Source of the DNA: Dysgonamonadaceae bacterium
GTDB taxonomy: Bacteria > Bacteroidota > Bacteroidia > Bacteroidales > Azobacteroidaceae
Reading direction: 5' to 3'
Length of the DNA: 48,659 bases
Assembly: GCA_031256775.1 (NCBI GenBank)
Contig: JAIRPX010000107.1
Location: forward strand, 1 to 48,659
Shown: piece by piece, positions 19,201 through 28,708 of the stretch
How positions within the stretch are numbered: position 1 is the stretch's first letter
Layout: each line of letters begins with the position of its first letter
Program-made: the position numbers and the translations under genes
Notes under the pieces: model-generated
What the model saw: only the letters and a program-made list of their open reading frames with translations
Databases searched by the model: none
What the model was told of the DNA's origin: nothing

Positions 19201-20326
19201 TCCATCCCGTACCGATAACAAACTTGAACGTACTGGGTGTAGTAGCTGCAACAGCAACATCTCCTGAACCGCTGGCATCTATTTTATTGCCCGTAGCTTT
19301 ATTGATAAAGACATATTTATCATCGTCTTGCTTGATAACTTTCCAAAGTTGACTGTCATCCGGCGTGTTTGCTATAACTTTGGTTTGAACTAATTTACCG
19401 CTGTTATTGTCGGCGAAGACATGTCCGCCCTGAATAAAAGGCATTCTTCGAAGATTAAATATGTAGTACCACTTGTCGGAAGGATCGGGCGTTTCACTCA
19501 GGCTTGTTACAGGGAACAACACTCCATTTCCAGTAATTTGAATAATGACAGTTTGCGCACCTGAAGCGCTGATTTCCAGTTGAGCATTATATGTTCTTGC
19601 TTCTGTAGGTGCAAAATCAAATTTCAACGTACCTCCTGTGGCAGCAGTATAATCGCTTTGTTCGGTTAATGTAAAAAAGGATGCATCTGCGCCGGTAAGC
19701 TGATATGAGCTATTCAGTCCGGCAACAAATACCGGAAAATTTAAAGAATTAACTTTTCCAGTGAAAACATAAGCAAAAGACAAACTTGGCGACGCATAGA
19801 TAATCGGGTCAACTGTATTCCTGATTTCTACATTAACATCCCTCTGATAGCCTGCGTATACGCTGTAAATATCTGTAACATTGCTAACTATGCGAGTACC
19901 TGTTCTTCCTTCAACTTCGACGGATGCAAGTATTGAACCTGAGCCATTGCTTATTAACGTGATTTTTATCGGCGTTTCAAGCGGTATATTGCCTGTTTCC
20001 GGCAGAAGCGTCGAACCGTTCAATTTAATGTCACTGCCGTTACTGATTGTATTGTCATAAAACTCAAGTTTCCTATCGTCGTAACTGCTTGCCGTAGTCA
20101 AAGCATGTAATATCCACGAACCCCATTGATTGTTATATGGGGCTTTCACAGTAGTAGCCGTTATTGTCCATGTGTCGGATGTGGACAACGGCGCATCAAA
20201 ATCGACTCCCGTCCTTGTAGGATTTGCGGGATCGGTTGCCAGAATAGTATGAGTTCCGTAAGGCGAAACTGCATACGCAAGCATACTCATAAAAAAGCAT
20301 ACTGTAAGTAAAAAAGACTTTCTCAT
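16286..20326 (-). CDS. Large secreted repeat protein: jelly-roll-like N-domain, ASH-like and ricin-like modules, C-terminal sorting-like tail
   Basis: The 1346-residue protein has a signal peptide (about 1-19). An N-terminal module (20-180; NNQWGSWILHAL, LPETGNIPLETPIKI) is shared with the 753-residue paralogue. ASH/choice-of-anchor-D-like beta modules lie at about 185-275, 580-675 and 680-775 (GGTLKFDFAPTEARTYNAQL type). Four ricin-like modules open with WYYIQF- or WYRIQF-type strands (about 280-430, 435-575, 780-930, 935-1085). An additional domain (about 1090-1300; YALGFPFGLSE, GYTFIANPF) is unique in this set. The last about 45 residues (KYYSLQGVE, NGIYLVKNIH) match the paralogues' tails. 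Family knowledge supports carbohydrate or protein binding, not catalysis. It is the last gene of the run, 35 bp after the previous one. Confidence 0.8.
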   Translation of the reverse strand: MRKSFLLTVCFFMSMLAYAVSPYGTHTILATDPANPTRTGVDFDAPLSTSDTWTITATTVKAPYNNQWGSWILHALTTASSYDDRKLEFYDNTISNGSDIKLNGSTLLPETGNIPLETPIKITLISNGSGSILASVEVEGRTGTRIVSNVTDIYSVYAGYQRDVNVEIRNTVDPIIYASPSLSFAYVFTGKVNSLNFPVFVAGLNSSYQLTGADASFFTLTEQSDYTAATGGTLKFDFAPTEARTYNAQLEISASGAQTVIIQITGNGVLFPVTSLSETPDPSDKWYYIFNLRRMPFIQGGHVFADNNSGKLVQTKVIANTPDDSQLWKVIKQDDDKYVFINKATGNKIDASGSGDVAVAATTPSTFKFVIGTGWNAGYSVIYNNEKSLSINKGASNNTYTLYGNPLADDLGNSVAFVEEGQEDFILNFYNLLFSTDDDEKWYRIQFQRRGTSQSVEDVGLNANIKCGVAKAETTAQYWKFTGAIDDLKIESYAGYEMASNGVNKYVSKNKGDGNSFKIENHTTNGNLALIQLYNNTTTCNGSYRYVNSENSGAYEITGYSVNDGGNWFYFIPVSPAPEFTVESATLDFDIVANETTKDLSFAVNTRNLTGTVDYVITGANASYFTVDQAASVWSNKRGGTLNIVFAPTSAVVNYTATLEITANGETKSVALTGTGTGDPFITLTSSTVDFGNITAGLISEKKTTSISISYAQGDIAYTQTGADSNYFEIDDTQFDPATGGILGVTFKPTEARTYSDTIEINSLNAETKKIVLTGVGEATELPVTLSEAGKDVWYYIQFFKRGGNIIQDMGETKALETRPAIEGEDAQLWKVVSTGVSGKYRIISKTGNEIVYTAAAQGDIAADRFYTTATANTTYRFDKRDDGSWQIYCNEISSYINKVALGSYLQNTQICKYHVIPDDGSSIAFIPEEDIEFNLPKFSTSTENNWYRIQFLRRSPSSVTTTGVNKVVTDSGLDANLTQTDLDENNINQYWKLVGTWDNFKLVSVNGYEFGYVTDKYNALESGTGNEFALAWNKNVYDAWRIYNKTTGKIVDDQGGATVTDYAEYANDGGNALQFIPVESFIDFVIDVNEIKTATSYNKDIYGDIVFKSDNTSTGQLTGIENGGLEVNGKVKLVKTFEAGTKYALGFPFGLSETTPADAYELKSYNGTTNLYEAATSFEVNKGYLLSCTEETEITFVSTDNPTLYNTAAAVSALAQGYTFIANPFVANTDAIDEAERYYICSVSNLTPYDYLDSYFVLLAEDATPLIKPFEAVIVTKGVTNLYTSIGTGNVGISAIDSSDPVILVKYYSLQGVEIQKPTVNGIYLVKNIHASQREETRKELVIIR

Positions 20327-20361
20327 AAAAATTGTGTTTAAAGAATTTGTTAAAATAATGT

Positions 20362-22854
20362 TTATTGTTTAACTAAAAATAGTTTTTTTGTAACTTTTGA
20401 TTTCCCTGAAGCATGAATATTTTTTACGATATATATGCCTGTAACAGTCGGGCAATTTACTTCTACCCCCTGCAGGGTATAGTATTTGACAGCAATTACG
20501 TCTCCATTAGCATCATCCAAACCAAAATTCTTAATGCTGGCTGGATCTGCCGGTATGAAATTCAAGAGATTTCCGCTGTCGTTAACTGCATATAAACTGA
20601 TACTGCCGTCGCCGTTAAGACCTTTATCATCGTTCAAATAAGTATAACCTGTTGACGTTCCGTAGTGTTTATCAACGCTTTGGAACTGCCATTTTGCAGT
20701 AGCATTTTGACGTTTAAATAGAAACATGTCGCCAAAAGCAGCTTCTTCTATCAAAACCAGATAATTATTGGTTGCGCTGCCGCTTATGGTATCATATTTA
20801 ACAGCTCCGCCGTTGCGGTTGACAATCTGATAACCGTTTGCCCAGTCGCCAACTAATTTCCAGTGCTGACTGAAATTATTTTCGTCTTTGTCGCGCTGCA
20901 TAACTTTTTCATCAAAATTTTCTGCTGTCCAAGCCTGAGTTGGTTTCCTGTTAAACTGGATATAATACCATACCTCTTTGTTTGCAGTACTGAACTCCGG
21001 CAAGCCAAGATCGGAATTACCAGAAAGCGAGACAGTCATATTGTCAGCGCCTGCACTGCTTAAAGTCAGCACGGCAGCATATTCTTTAACTCCCGACGGA
21101 TTAAACGTAACAGTAAGTTCGCCACCAGCGGCAGGCAAAGAAGCCGGAGAAACAGAAAATGCAGAAGCATCGGCGCCGGAAACAGCAGCGCTAATAGCAG
21201 CCGTCGTTTTTAAACCGCTAATTGCAAATCGCGCTAAAACGGTTTCATTAACAGGAGCTTCAAGTGCAACGGAATTTATAGTAGCTGTAATTGCCGGTTT
21301 ATCGGCAACAATAAATACCAGCCTGTTGCCCGCATCATCCTTGTTGTAGTGGCATAAAAATTTGCCTTCCTTATCATTAATATAACTGCCTGCTGCCTTA
21401 TTATAGAACTGCCAGTCAGAACTTGTTCCAAAATGTAAAAATTCAAACGTATCTCCATAACCTCCTGTACGGATTATATAGCGATCGCCCGACACAACAG
21501 AACCGTCAATAATGGAATCAACGGGGCAGTAGGTAATTTCCTGTCCTCCATATTTTCCAACTTTATTCACTAAATAATAACCGTTTTCCCAATCGCCGCA
21601 AATTTTCCATTTCATATCATCTCTGTCTGTATCAACTCGCAACGTATCCTGTATCACCATCCTTGTCGTATCGCTAAGCGCCCACACAAGACCGGCGTCG
21701 GCTCTCCGGTAGAACTGAATATAATACCAGTGTTCGTCGTAAGCATCTTCCGAGCTGATTTGTACGGGCAAATCGAAATCGGAACTGCCGATCAGGTAGA
21801 ACGATACAGATTCAACGCCGCTGGAAGACAAAGTAACTTTTGCTTTGTATGTTCTTTTCTCTGTTGGCGAGAAAGTAACAAGAAAAGTATAGTTGTCGTT
21901 TGTGTTTGGTTGCGGCGTAGCTGGAGCTATTGAAAAGCCATCGCCTTCGGATATGACAGCAGAAATGACGCCAGTCAGTGAAATACTATTTACCACAAGC
22001 GTTTTTGTGGAAGATGCACCGGCAAGCGTTTCTCCAAAATTCATATCAGCAGGAGGAATGATTCGTGGCGTATTGTCCAAGCCTGAAGTTCTGTTGTTAT
22101 ACAAAAGCAATGCTTCGGCAGCTGAAAGCGCCTTATCATACATGCGAGCAATAACGACTTCTCCATCCAAAGGAAATTGAGCATAATTGTTTGGATTGGC
22201 ATCGCCTCCGACGCCAATCCAGTGTGCTGAAGAATTGCTTGGGAAACCAAAATTACCTGAGGCAACCTGTTCTCCTGCATTTTCTCCGTCAATATAAACC
22301 AAAATCTTTTCGTTGGCTTTATCATATACCCCAACAACATGATAGTATGTTCCGGGAACAGCTGTTACTGACGATCTCACCGTTTTATAGCTTCCGCCAA
22401 TATGCACCCAGAATTGAATATTTCCGCCTGTAGCCTGTTCTATTCCTGCGCCGCCGCTTTCCTGGGCGCTAAGCGGGGTAACGTTGTCGTCATTATTCGG
22501 CATATAGAGCGTTTCAAAAGAGAACCCATTGCTAAAAGCGTCTTTAATCGCTTGATTATCCCTGTAATCTATTTTGTAATAGCAAGTGGTGTTGTTGCCC
22601 GTCGTTTTCCCGACAAACCGCGCTGCAAAACGATTGAATTCTGTGCTTCGGAACACTGTTGGCGCTGTTTCGCCAGTGATTATCGCATTGCGCATCGGCG
22701 ACACATCAATGGCTGTGCCGTCTGAGTTAAAAACTACATCCAACATATTGGCTACCGGCGCTTGCGACGTATTGCTGTTGAGTACGTATGTTTGCTGAGC
22801 AGAAATGCCCGTCAATACAAACGATAATATAAAAATACAAGCTAATTTTCTCAC
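20362..22854 (-). CDS. Secreted LamG-like, ASH-like and ricin-like repeat protein
   Basis: The 830-residue protein has a signal peptide (about 1-19, ending ISA). A LamG/concanavalin-like domain covers about 60-260 (GFSFETLYMP, GTYYHVVGVYDKANEKILVY, IDGENAG). Two ASH-like modules (265-360, 520-615) alternate with two ricin-like modules (365-520, 618-780; HWYYIQFYRR, WYYIQFNRK). The tail KYYTLQGVEV and TGIYIVKNIHASG resembles a sorting signal. The start codon is GTG at 22854; a nearby ATG is out of frame. Its middle region (VNKVGKYGGQEITYCPVDSI) is nearly identical to the 753- and 791-residue paralogues. It lies 20 bp after the M60 peptidase gene, so the two are probably co-transcribed. Confidence 0.8.
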   Translation of the reverse strand: MRKLACIFILSFVLTGISAQQTYVLNSNTSQAPVANMLDVVFNSDGTAIDVSPMRNAIITGETAPTVFRSTEFNRFAARFVGKTTGNNTTCYYKIDYRDNQAIKDAFSNGFSFETLYMPNNDDNVTPLSAQESGGAGIEQATGGNIQFWVHIGGSYKTVRSSVTAVPGTYYHVVGVYDKANEKILVYIDGENAGEQVASGNFGFPSNSSAHWIGVGGDANPNNYAQFPLDGEVVIARMYDKALSAAEALLLYNNRTSGLDNTPRIIPPADMNFGETLAGASSTKTLVVNSISLTGVISAVISEGDGFSIAPATPQPNTNDNYTFLVTFSPTEKRTYKAKVTLSSSGVESVSFYLIGSSDFDLPVQISSEDAYDEHWYYIQFYRRADAGLVWALSDTTRMVIQDTLRVDTDRDDMKWKICGDWENGYYLVNKVGKYGGQEITYCPVDSIIDGSVVSGDRYIIRTGGYGDTFEFLHFGTSSDWQFYNKAAGSYINDKEGKFLCHYNKDDAGNRLVFIVADKPAITATINSVALEAPVNETVLARFAISGLKTTAAISAAVSGADASAFSVSPASLPAAGGELTVTFNPSGVKEYAAVLTLSSAGADNMTVSLSGNSDLGLPEFSTANKEVWYYIQFNRKPTQAWTAENFDEKVMQRDKDENNFSQHWKLVGDWANGYQIVNRNGGAVKYDTISGSATNNYLVLIEEAAFGDMFLFKRQNATAKWQFQSVDKHYGTSTGYTYLNDDKGLNGDGSISLYAVNDSGNLLNFIPADPASIKNFGLDDANGDVIAVKYYTLQGVEVNCPTVTGIYIVKNIHASGKSKVTKKLFLVKQ

Positions 22855-22874
22855 GGTAACATCTATTTTTTAAT

Positions 22875-24878
22875 TTATCTATACGTTTCCTTATTGCTAT
22901 CCGTTATCCTCGAAAAATCCTTAGGAGGTTCGGGATAGTTTTTAGCTTCTATTTCTGCTTTCAGCGCCGCAATCTGTTCTTCAGTAATAATAAACGCGGA
23001 AGTTCCGTAATCGGTAACAGTCTTGTTTATAGGCGTTAAAAAGCCCCATTTTTCAAAGAAGTCAAGCAAGTTCAGCTGAGCCATATCGCAAGATACGCGC
23101 ACAAAATTCAACTGATATTTTCCATCGGTGGCAGGCGTAGTTGGATCGTCATTCGTCATATAGTGATGATACAAATCCTTGTAAAAGTCTTCTTTTCCCA
23201 AAATGTCAACCAGATAGAGCTTGAGTTGCCAGAAAGGAACCAGGTTAAACCATACGTCGCCCAAATCCTGATGCGCTACGTCTGTAGCCATTTTAGCAAA
23301 AGCTCTTGAATAAACGTTATCGCTCGTTAACCGGCATGTATTGCCAAACGAAGTCTGCACGTGAGCCGAATAGATATTGTTGGTTACTTCGGTCATTCCC
23401 AGCCATTTCACGCCCGGACGCACCTGATTGACATGCCCTATTTCGTGAGCAGGTCCCCATATTCCGGATGTAGAAAAAGCGGTAAGCGTAACCATCTCGT
23501 TCCATGTTGCCTGCGAGTAACCTGTATGATAGGAAGTAGCATACATGTGGGCAGCATCAGGATTGTAATCGGCATGACAATATACGCGATTCTGGAACTT
23601 ATGATCAGGATATTTGTAAAGTCCCATAAATTCGTGTTCAAAGCGGACAAGTCTGTCCCATGCGTCTATCAGCGCTTCGCCGTCGGGCGTTTTGCTCTTG
23701 AAATTAGCGACGGGGAATGTAATGTGGGCGAATTGTCCCAGTAAATCGAAATCGGGCGCTACTGCTTTGTTCAGCAGGCGTTGCCAATCCGAAGCCTGAT
23801 GTTTTTGGCTATCGAAGTATCCATTTACGGCTCCAGTCACGAAGTTAATTTTCACTTTTGGGGCTGCTGCGCCCAGATCATCATAATATTGCACATAAAC
23901 CAAACCTTTTGCCGTTGTGCGTATTTTATTCAATCCCTGTTTCAGCGAATAAGTTTTTTGCGCACCCCAGCCACCGGTAGTAAGGTCGTGTGTCCTTAGC
24001 GATATGCTTTTCCCGTGAGTATCGCCTACAAATACAACAAGGTCTTCACCCTGCGACACATAGATACCGGCAGGATTATCAAGCAAACTGTAAGGAGCTG
24101 TTTTGTTCAGGGCAGCTTTTTTATCGGGATGTTCCCATGCGCGAAATTCCTGTACGCGAAATTCGGGATCAAAAAATCCATGATAAATATCCGACGCCAG
24201 CTTTTTGTAAAAACCTTCGTTAATAGCATTTATGTCGTCAAGCGTGATTCCGCTTTTTAATTCGGAACATGTTTCGTCCGTAAAAACAGCGCTCCAATCG
24301 AACACGTTAGGATTCTTACGGTAAAATTCCATTTCAGCGCAACTGGCATATCCGGTTCCGTTATCGCCGAGACCTGATTTCACAACAAAGTGGATGGTAT
24401 CAGGTTTGACAAGCGCCGGTTGAAAAATAATTGTTTTGGGCGTTCCGCTTTTCTGGAAATCATAATCGCCATATTTCACAAGGGGCTGTCCATCAGCAGC
24501 ATACCACACTTCCAATTCTCCAAAAAAGCCATTTGTGCCGGAAATGCGCGGATAATAAACAAGATAGTCTAATTGCTCTACTGTATCGTCAAAATAATAA
24601 TCCAGAATGACCGGAAAAACCGTATTGCTCCACGACGAATGATAATTGGTATTCATATTTCCGTCGTAGGAAAAAGAAATAGGACCTTCGCTCGTGCTGT
24701 TCTGGAAACTGGAAGCCCAGCCGCCACTCGGTTTGATATAAAAATCGCCCTGCATATTTGCAGTCAGCGAACTTTCCGTAGGAATAGCGGTTAAAAATGT
24801 TTGTTGCGCATTCAGCGCTACGAAACTTTGCAGCAAAAACAAAGCTGCAACTGTTAATTTGAAAAACTGTTTCATCAT
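22875..24878 (-). CDS. Secreted M60-family (mucinase-type) zinc metallopeptidase
   Basis: The 667-residue protein has a signal peptide (about 1-24, ending LNA). A discoidin/F5-8C-like beta domain lies at about 30-187 (MNTNYHSSWSN, FPVILDYYFDD). An M60 accessory beta domain (about 255-350) precedes the catalytic domain (about 355-625). The zinc site is HEIGH (478-482) with Glu497 in MTEVTNN, which fits the M60 pattern HExxH(8-28)E. Characterised members include mucin- and O-glycoprotein-cleaving enzymes of gut Bacteroides and of pathogens. It carries no tail like its neighbours, ending DSNKETYR. It lies 5 bp after the 398-residue ricin-like gene. Mucin as substrate is inferred from the family. 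Confidence 0.9.
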   Translation of the reverse strand: MMKQFFKLTVAALFLLQSFVALNAQQTFLTAIPTESSLTANMQGDFYIKPSGGWASSFQNSTSEGPISFSYDGNMNTNYHSSWSNTVFPVILDYYFDDTVEQLDYLVYYPRISGTNGFFGELEVWYAADGQPLVKYGDYDFQKSGTPKTIIFQPALVKPDTIHFVVKSGLGDNGTGYASCAEMEFYRKNPNVFDWSAVFTDETCSELKSGITLDDINAINEGFYKKLASDIYHGFFDPEFRVQEFRAWEHPDKKAALNKTAPYSLLDNPAGIYVSQGEDLVVFVGDTHGKSISLRTHDLTTGGWGAQKTYSLKQGLNKIRTTAKGLVYVQYYDDLGAAAPKVKINFVTGAVNGYFDSQKHQASDWQRLLNKAVAPDFDLLGQFAHITFPVANFKSKTPDGEALIDAWDRLVRFEHEFMGLYKYPDHKFQNRVYCHADYNPDAAHMYATSYHTGYSQATWNEMVTLTAFSTSGIWGPAHEIGHVNQVRPGVKWLGMTEVTNNIYSAHVQTSFGNTCRLTSDNVYSRAFAKMATDVAHQDLGDVWFNLVPFWQLKLYLVDILGKEDFYKDLYHHYMTNDDPTTPATDGKYQLNFVRVSCDMAQLNLLDFFEKWGFLTPINKTVTDYGTSAFIITEEQIAALKAEIEAKNYPEPPKDFSRITDSNKETYR

Positions 24879-24883
24879 TTGTA

Positions 24884-26080
24884 TTATTTTACCAGGATTT
24901 TTGTTGTTTTACCTTTCACTGTTACCAGATAAACGCCAAGCGGAAGCTCTATATTTTTCCGTACCGGCGTTCCATAGATAGAAACGATTTTGTAATCGTT
25001 GCAGTTATCAACGTATATACGTCTGTTTTGAGAATATACGCGAATATTTTCAGAATCGGAAATAAAATCAATGCCCATGCCGCGCACTTCTTCCACCCAA
25101 TAGAAAATCCAAGCATAAGTAGAATTTTCCACGTTAGATGAATATATATCCGGAGCCTGACCATCGGTTGTAGCATTCCAATAGCTATAAACATCTTTGT
25201 CGCTGACGGTAAATATCTGGTACTGGTTGGACGAAGCGCTTACCGCAGTATATTTCCATCCGTCGCTTTCATCAGTATTGAGAGCATAATCGACGTAGAA
25301 ATACTTGTCTAAATGCGTGGAAGTAGAAATAATGTTACCGGTTGCGCGGTTCACAAATTCCACTGTTCCGCTGCCATTGCCCTTATTGATTATTTTCCAT
25401 TGCTGCGACTGCGAATTGTTTTGAGCTTCAAGTGTAAAATTTATGCCGGACGAGGTGGCTACCATGTCGGTCAAATATTTGTTTGCCTTGACATTGCGAA
25501 TATTCAACCAGAGCGTGGCGTCGTCGGAACTGACCACCGGTATATCATTCAGCTGGAAATGGAAAACCTCATTCGCCGAAACGCGGTTGGCTTCCGATAC
25601 TAATTTACAGAGATTACCTCCCGAAAAGGTTTGCGACAGATAAATATCGCCTGCCGTTCCTTCCTGTGGTTCATTCTGCAATTTCAGGTATTTATATCCT
25701 GACGTAGAAGACGATACCGTCATCCAAACAGTGGATGTGTTATCGGTCATCACCGGACGCCGCAACTGGGCAGCTTCATCGTAATAGACAGTCAACTGTT
25801 TTTTAGAATACTTGTTGATAATTTTGTATCCCTGCGGATTCGACATAATTTCAAACCGCCAGAGCTGCCTGCTAATCGAATCAACATGACTTGTATTCAG
25901 CGGGTATCCCAATACCTGTCCATCCACATCGGTCAGCGCCAAATTAGCAGTACGACCGCTTCCTTTCACCTGAATGTAATACCACTTGGGATTTTCTTCG
26001 GTGGAAGAGGATTGTGCAGCTGTTTTTACAAAACCTGCCACAATCAGCATAAAAATAATGATAAATAATTTACTTTTCAT
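24884..26080 (-). CDS. Secreted ricin-like protein with type IX-like C-terminal sorting domain
   Basis: The 398-residue protein has a signal peptide (about 1-22, ending VKTAAQ). Two ricin-type beta-trefoil-like regions follow (about 28-185 and 190-320), with WYYIQVKGSG, SRQLWRFEI, KYLKLQN, SQQWKIINKG and FVNRATGNI. The C-terminus (about 335-398) reads RVYSQNRRIYVDN...YKIVSIYGTPV...LPLGVYLVTVKGKTTKILVK, which resembles a T9SS type A domain. The tail is of a different subtype from the large paralogues. It opens the 26080-16286 block after a 276-bp gap, just ahead of the M60 gene, and may be a glycan-binding partner. No enzyme motif is visible. Confidence 0.78.
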   Translation of the reverse strand: MKSKLFIIIFMLIVAGFVKTAAQSSSTEENPKWYYIQVKGSGRTANLALTDVDGQVLGYPLNTSHVDSISRQLWRFEIMSNPQGYKIINKYSKKQLTVYYDEAAQLRRPVMTDNTSTVWMTVSSSTSGYKYLKLQNEPQEGTAGDIYLSQTFSGGNLCKLVSEANRVSANEVFHFQLNDIPVVSSDDATLWLNIRNVKANKYLTDMVATSSGINFTLEAQNNSQSQQWKIINKGNGSGTVEFVNRATGNIISTSTHLDKYFYVDYALNTDESDGWKYTAVSASSNQYQIFTVSDKDVYSYWNATTDGQAPDIYSSNVENSTYAWIFYWVEEVRGMGIDFISDSENIRVYSQNRRIYVDNCNDYKIVSIYGTPVRKNIELPLGVYLVTVKGKTTKILVK

Positions 26081-26174
26081 TGATTAAATCTTTTTTGTTT
26101 TATTTCATGGAACACAAAATAATTAATTTATATAAATGCCACATAGTGACAAAATGTTAGTAAAACGAACAACA

Positions 26175-26343
26175 TATACTTTACGCGGTATAATTTTATG
26201 CAACGTCATTGCGAGCGTTAGCAAAGCAATATAAAAATTATGAATTATGGAATTAGCGATTTCGCGCCAATACGTTCATCGTCATTCCTGAATTGCTTCG
26301 CCTTCGCAATGACGCTACATAAAATCATACCGTGCATAGTATA
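26175..26343. repeat. Palindromic intergenic element, copy 6 (both ends present), within the gene run
   Basis: It begins TATACTTTACGCGGTATAAT and ends CATACCGTGCATAGTATA. The centre has AATTATG units and a second set of arms. It lies 13 bp beyond the stop of the 753-residue gene and about 95 bp upstream of the next start. It could end, attenuate or stabilise the transcript at that point. The gap 26081-26174 shows no convincing -7 box. Confidence 0.82.
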
Positions 26344-26356
26344 TACAATATTCATT

Positions 26357-28618
26357 TTATTTTACCACAACCAGTTGTTTGATTGCTTTAACTTTTCCTG
26401 AAGAATAGATATTCTTCACAATATAGACGCCGGTGGATGTCGGACGATTTAATTCTACGCCTTGCAAGGTATAGTATTTCGTAGCAATTACAGCGCCTAT
26501 AGCATCATCCAAAGCTGGATTCTGAATGTTAACAGGATCTACAGCCGTGAAATTCAACAGGTTGCCACTATCGTTAACAACGTACAAACCGATACTGCCA
26601 TCGCCGTTAGCTCCGCCATAGTCGTTAAGATAGTCATAACCCTCACCGTCATCTTTGCCAACGATTTGCAACTGCCATTTTGAAGTAGCGTTCTGACGTT
26701 TGAACAGGAATTTGTCGCCAAAAGCAGCTTCTTCCGTCAGTACCAGATAGTAGGCAGTAGCGCTAACGCTAACTGTATCAAACAGTGCAGCGCCACCGGT
26801 ACGGTTGATAATCTGATAGCCGTTTGTCCAGTCGCCAACGAATTTCCAGTGCTGTTTGTAAGCTTCTGTTTCTATGCTTTCATCATCTTCGTCGTTTATA
26901 TCAACTTTCGTGCGTTGCATGATTTTTCCGTCGATATTTTCTGCCGTCCATGCCTGGTCGGGTTTCCTGTTGAACTGGATATAATACCAAAATTCATTGT
27001 TGCCAGTACTGAATACCGGCAAACCAATATTGGAATTGCCATCAAGCGCAACTGTCAGGTCGTCTGCTCCTGCACTGCTCAAAGTCAGCGTAGCCGAATA
27101 TGCTTTAACTCCTGTGGGAGAGAACGTAACGGTCAGTTCGCCTCCTTCAGCAGGTAAAGAAGCTGGAGAAACCGAGAACATTGATGCATCTGCTCCTGAA
27201 ATAGCAGTGTTTATAGCTCCATTGGTTCCAAGCGCCATAATCGTAATCTTGCCTGTAGTGCGTTCTCCGACAGGTGCTTCAAGATAAATTGATCTTACAG
27301 GAGTGGTAATTGTCGGTTTATCGGCAACAATGAATACCAGCCTGTTGCCTGAATCATCTTTATTATAGTCGCAAATGAATTTACCTCCACTGTCATTAAC
27401 ATATCTGCCGGTTACGGTATTGCGAAACTGCCAGTCGGATGTTGCGCCGAAACGTACAAATTCAAATACGTCGCCATAACCTCCTGTACGAACAATATAG
27501 CGATTTGCAGGTACGGTAGAACCGTCAATTACAGAATCAACAGGACAGTAAGTGATTTCTTTTCCTCCATATTTTCCAACTTTATTTACTAAATAATAAC
27601 CGTTTTCCCAGTCGCCGCAAATCTTCCACTGCATGTCGTCTCTTGTTGCGTTAACCTTCAATGTATCTTGTATAAGCATCCGCGTAGTATCGCTGAGCGC
27701 CCATACTAAGTTGGCTGCCGCTTTGCGATAAAACTGGATGTAATACCAGTGTTCGTCTGAATTATCTTCCGAGCTGATTTGTACCGGCAGGTCGAAATTG
27801 GCGTCACCGGTCAGGGCAAAAGATACAGGATCAACCAAGCTGGAAGATAAAGTAACCGTTGCATTATATTCGCGTTTTTCCGTTGGGCTAAAAGTAATGT
27901 TAATTGATTCTCCAGCACGAACAGAAGTCGGGGTTATGCTGAAATAATCTTTATCAGCGCCGTCAATTGCCCAGTTAATCGGATTCACAACATTCACAGC
28001 GTTTACAGTTATGCTTTTCGTCCCCGATGCTCCTGCCTGTACATAACCGAAATTCAGATCGGCTACCGGCATAATTTTAGTTTCGGAATTAGATGTGCTT
28101 ACCACAACATCACGCTGATAATCGTTTTTCACGCCATAGATATATTCTATGCCTGTCACTGTTCGCTCTCCTGTTAGATCTCCCTGTCGAGCAAACACAT
28201 ACAAACTTCCTGAACCATCGCTCGTGACTTCGATGCTAATAGGAGTTTCCAGAGGAAGACCGCCTGTGCCGCTAACCAAAGTTGAATTTGCCAGTTTGAG
28301 GTTATCCCCGTTGGACGAAGTACTGTCGTAAAATTCAAGTTTAATTTCAGACCCGTTTTCGTCAGTCATCAGATGGAAAATCCACGATCCCCACTGATTG
28401 TTGAAAGGTGCTTTCACTGATGTAGCCGTTATGATCCAGCTGTCTTGCGTCCACAGAGGCTCGGTAAACTCTAACTTTATCCTGGATGCACCGCCTACTT
28501 CATCCTGCGTTATAGCCGGAATAGTATAAGTCCCATAAGGGTTTACAGATTGTTGAGCAGAAAGCGTTCCAAATACTCCTGCTAATAATAATAGAATAAA
28601 AAATAATGTTCTTTTCAT
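26357..28618 (-). CDS. Secreted repeat protein: jelly-roll-like N-domain, ASH-like and ricin-like modules
   Basis: The 753-residue protein has a signal peptide (about 1-21, ending LSAQQ). Its N-module (24-180; NNQWGSWIFHLM, LPLETPISIEV) is homologous to that of the 1346-residue protein. ASH-like modules lie at about 183-275 and 440-535. Ricin-like modules lie at about 280-440 (HWYYIQFYRK, VNKVGKYGGKEITYCP) and 538-705 (WYYIQFNRKPDQAWTAEN). The tail (KYYTLQGVELNRP, GVYIVKNIYSSG) matches its neighbours. From the ASH module onward it is close to a copy of the upstream 791-residue protein, so the two are recent tandem duplicates. It lies 90 bp downstream of that gene. The function is probably binding at the cell surface. 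Confidence 0.8.
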   Translation of the reverse strand: MKRTLFFILLLLAGVFGTLSAQQSVNPYGTYTIPAITQDEVGGASRIKLEFTEPLWTQDSWIITATSVKAPFNNQWGSWIFHLMTDENGSEIKLEFYDSTSSNGDNLKLANSTLVSGTGGLPLETPISIEVTSDGSGSLYVFARQGDLTGERTVTGIEYIYGVKNDYQRDVVVSTSNSETKIMPVADLNFGYVQAGASGTKSITVNAVNVVNPINWAIDGADKDYFSITPTSVRAGESINITFSPTEKREYNATVTLSSSLVDPVSFALTGDANFDLPVQISSEDNSDEHWYYIQFYRKAAANLVWALSDTTRMLIQDTLKVNATRDDMQWKICGDWENGYYLVNKVGKYGGKEITYCPVDSVIDGSTVPANRYIVRTGGYGDVFEFVRFGATSDWQFRNTVTGRYVNDSGGKFICDYNKDDSGNRLVFIVADKPTITTPVRSIYLEAPVGERTTGKITIMALGTNGAINTAISGADASMFSVSPASLPAEGGELTVTFSPTGVKAYSATLTLSSAGADDLTVALDGNSNIGLPVFSTGNNEFWYYIQFNRKPDQAWTAENIDGKIMQRTKVDINDEDDESIETEAYKQHWKFVGDWTNGYQIINRTGGAALFDTVSVSATAYYLVLTEEAAFGDKFLFKRQNATSKWQLQIVGKDDGEGYDYLNDYGGANGDGSIGLYVVNDSGNLLNFTAVDPVNIQNPALDDAIGAVIATKYYTLQGVELNRPTSTGVYIVKNIYSSGKVKAIKQLVVVK

Positions 28619-28708
28619 GTTTTTTTAATTTGTGTTTGTTTAAAATTTATACAAAACAGGATAGAATATAGCGCTCAAAAAAACGCTATATTCTTCCCGT
28701 TCCTGAAA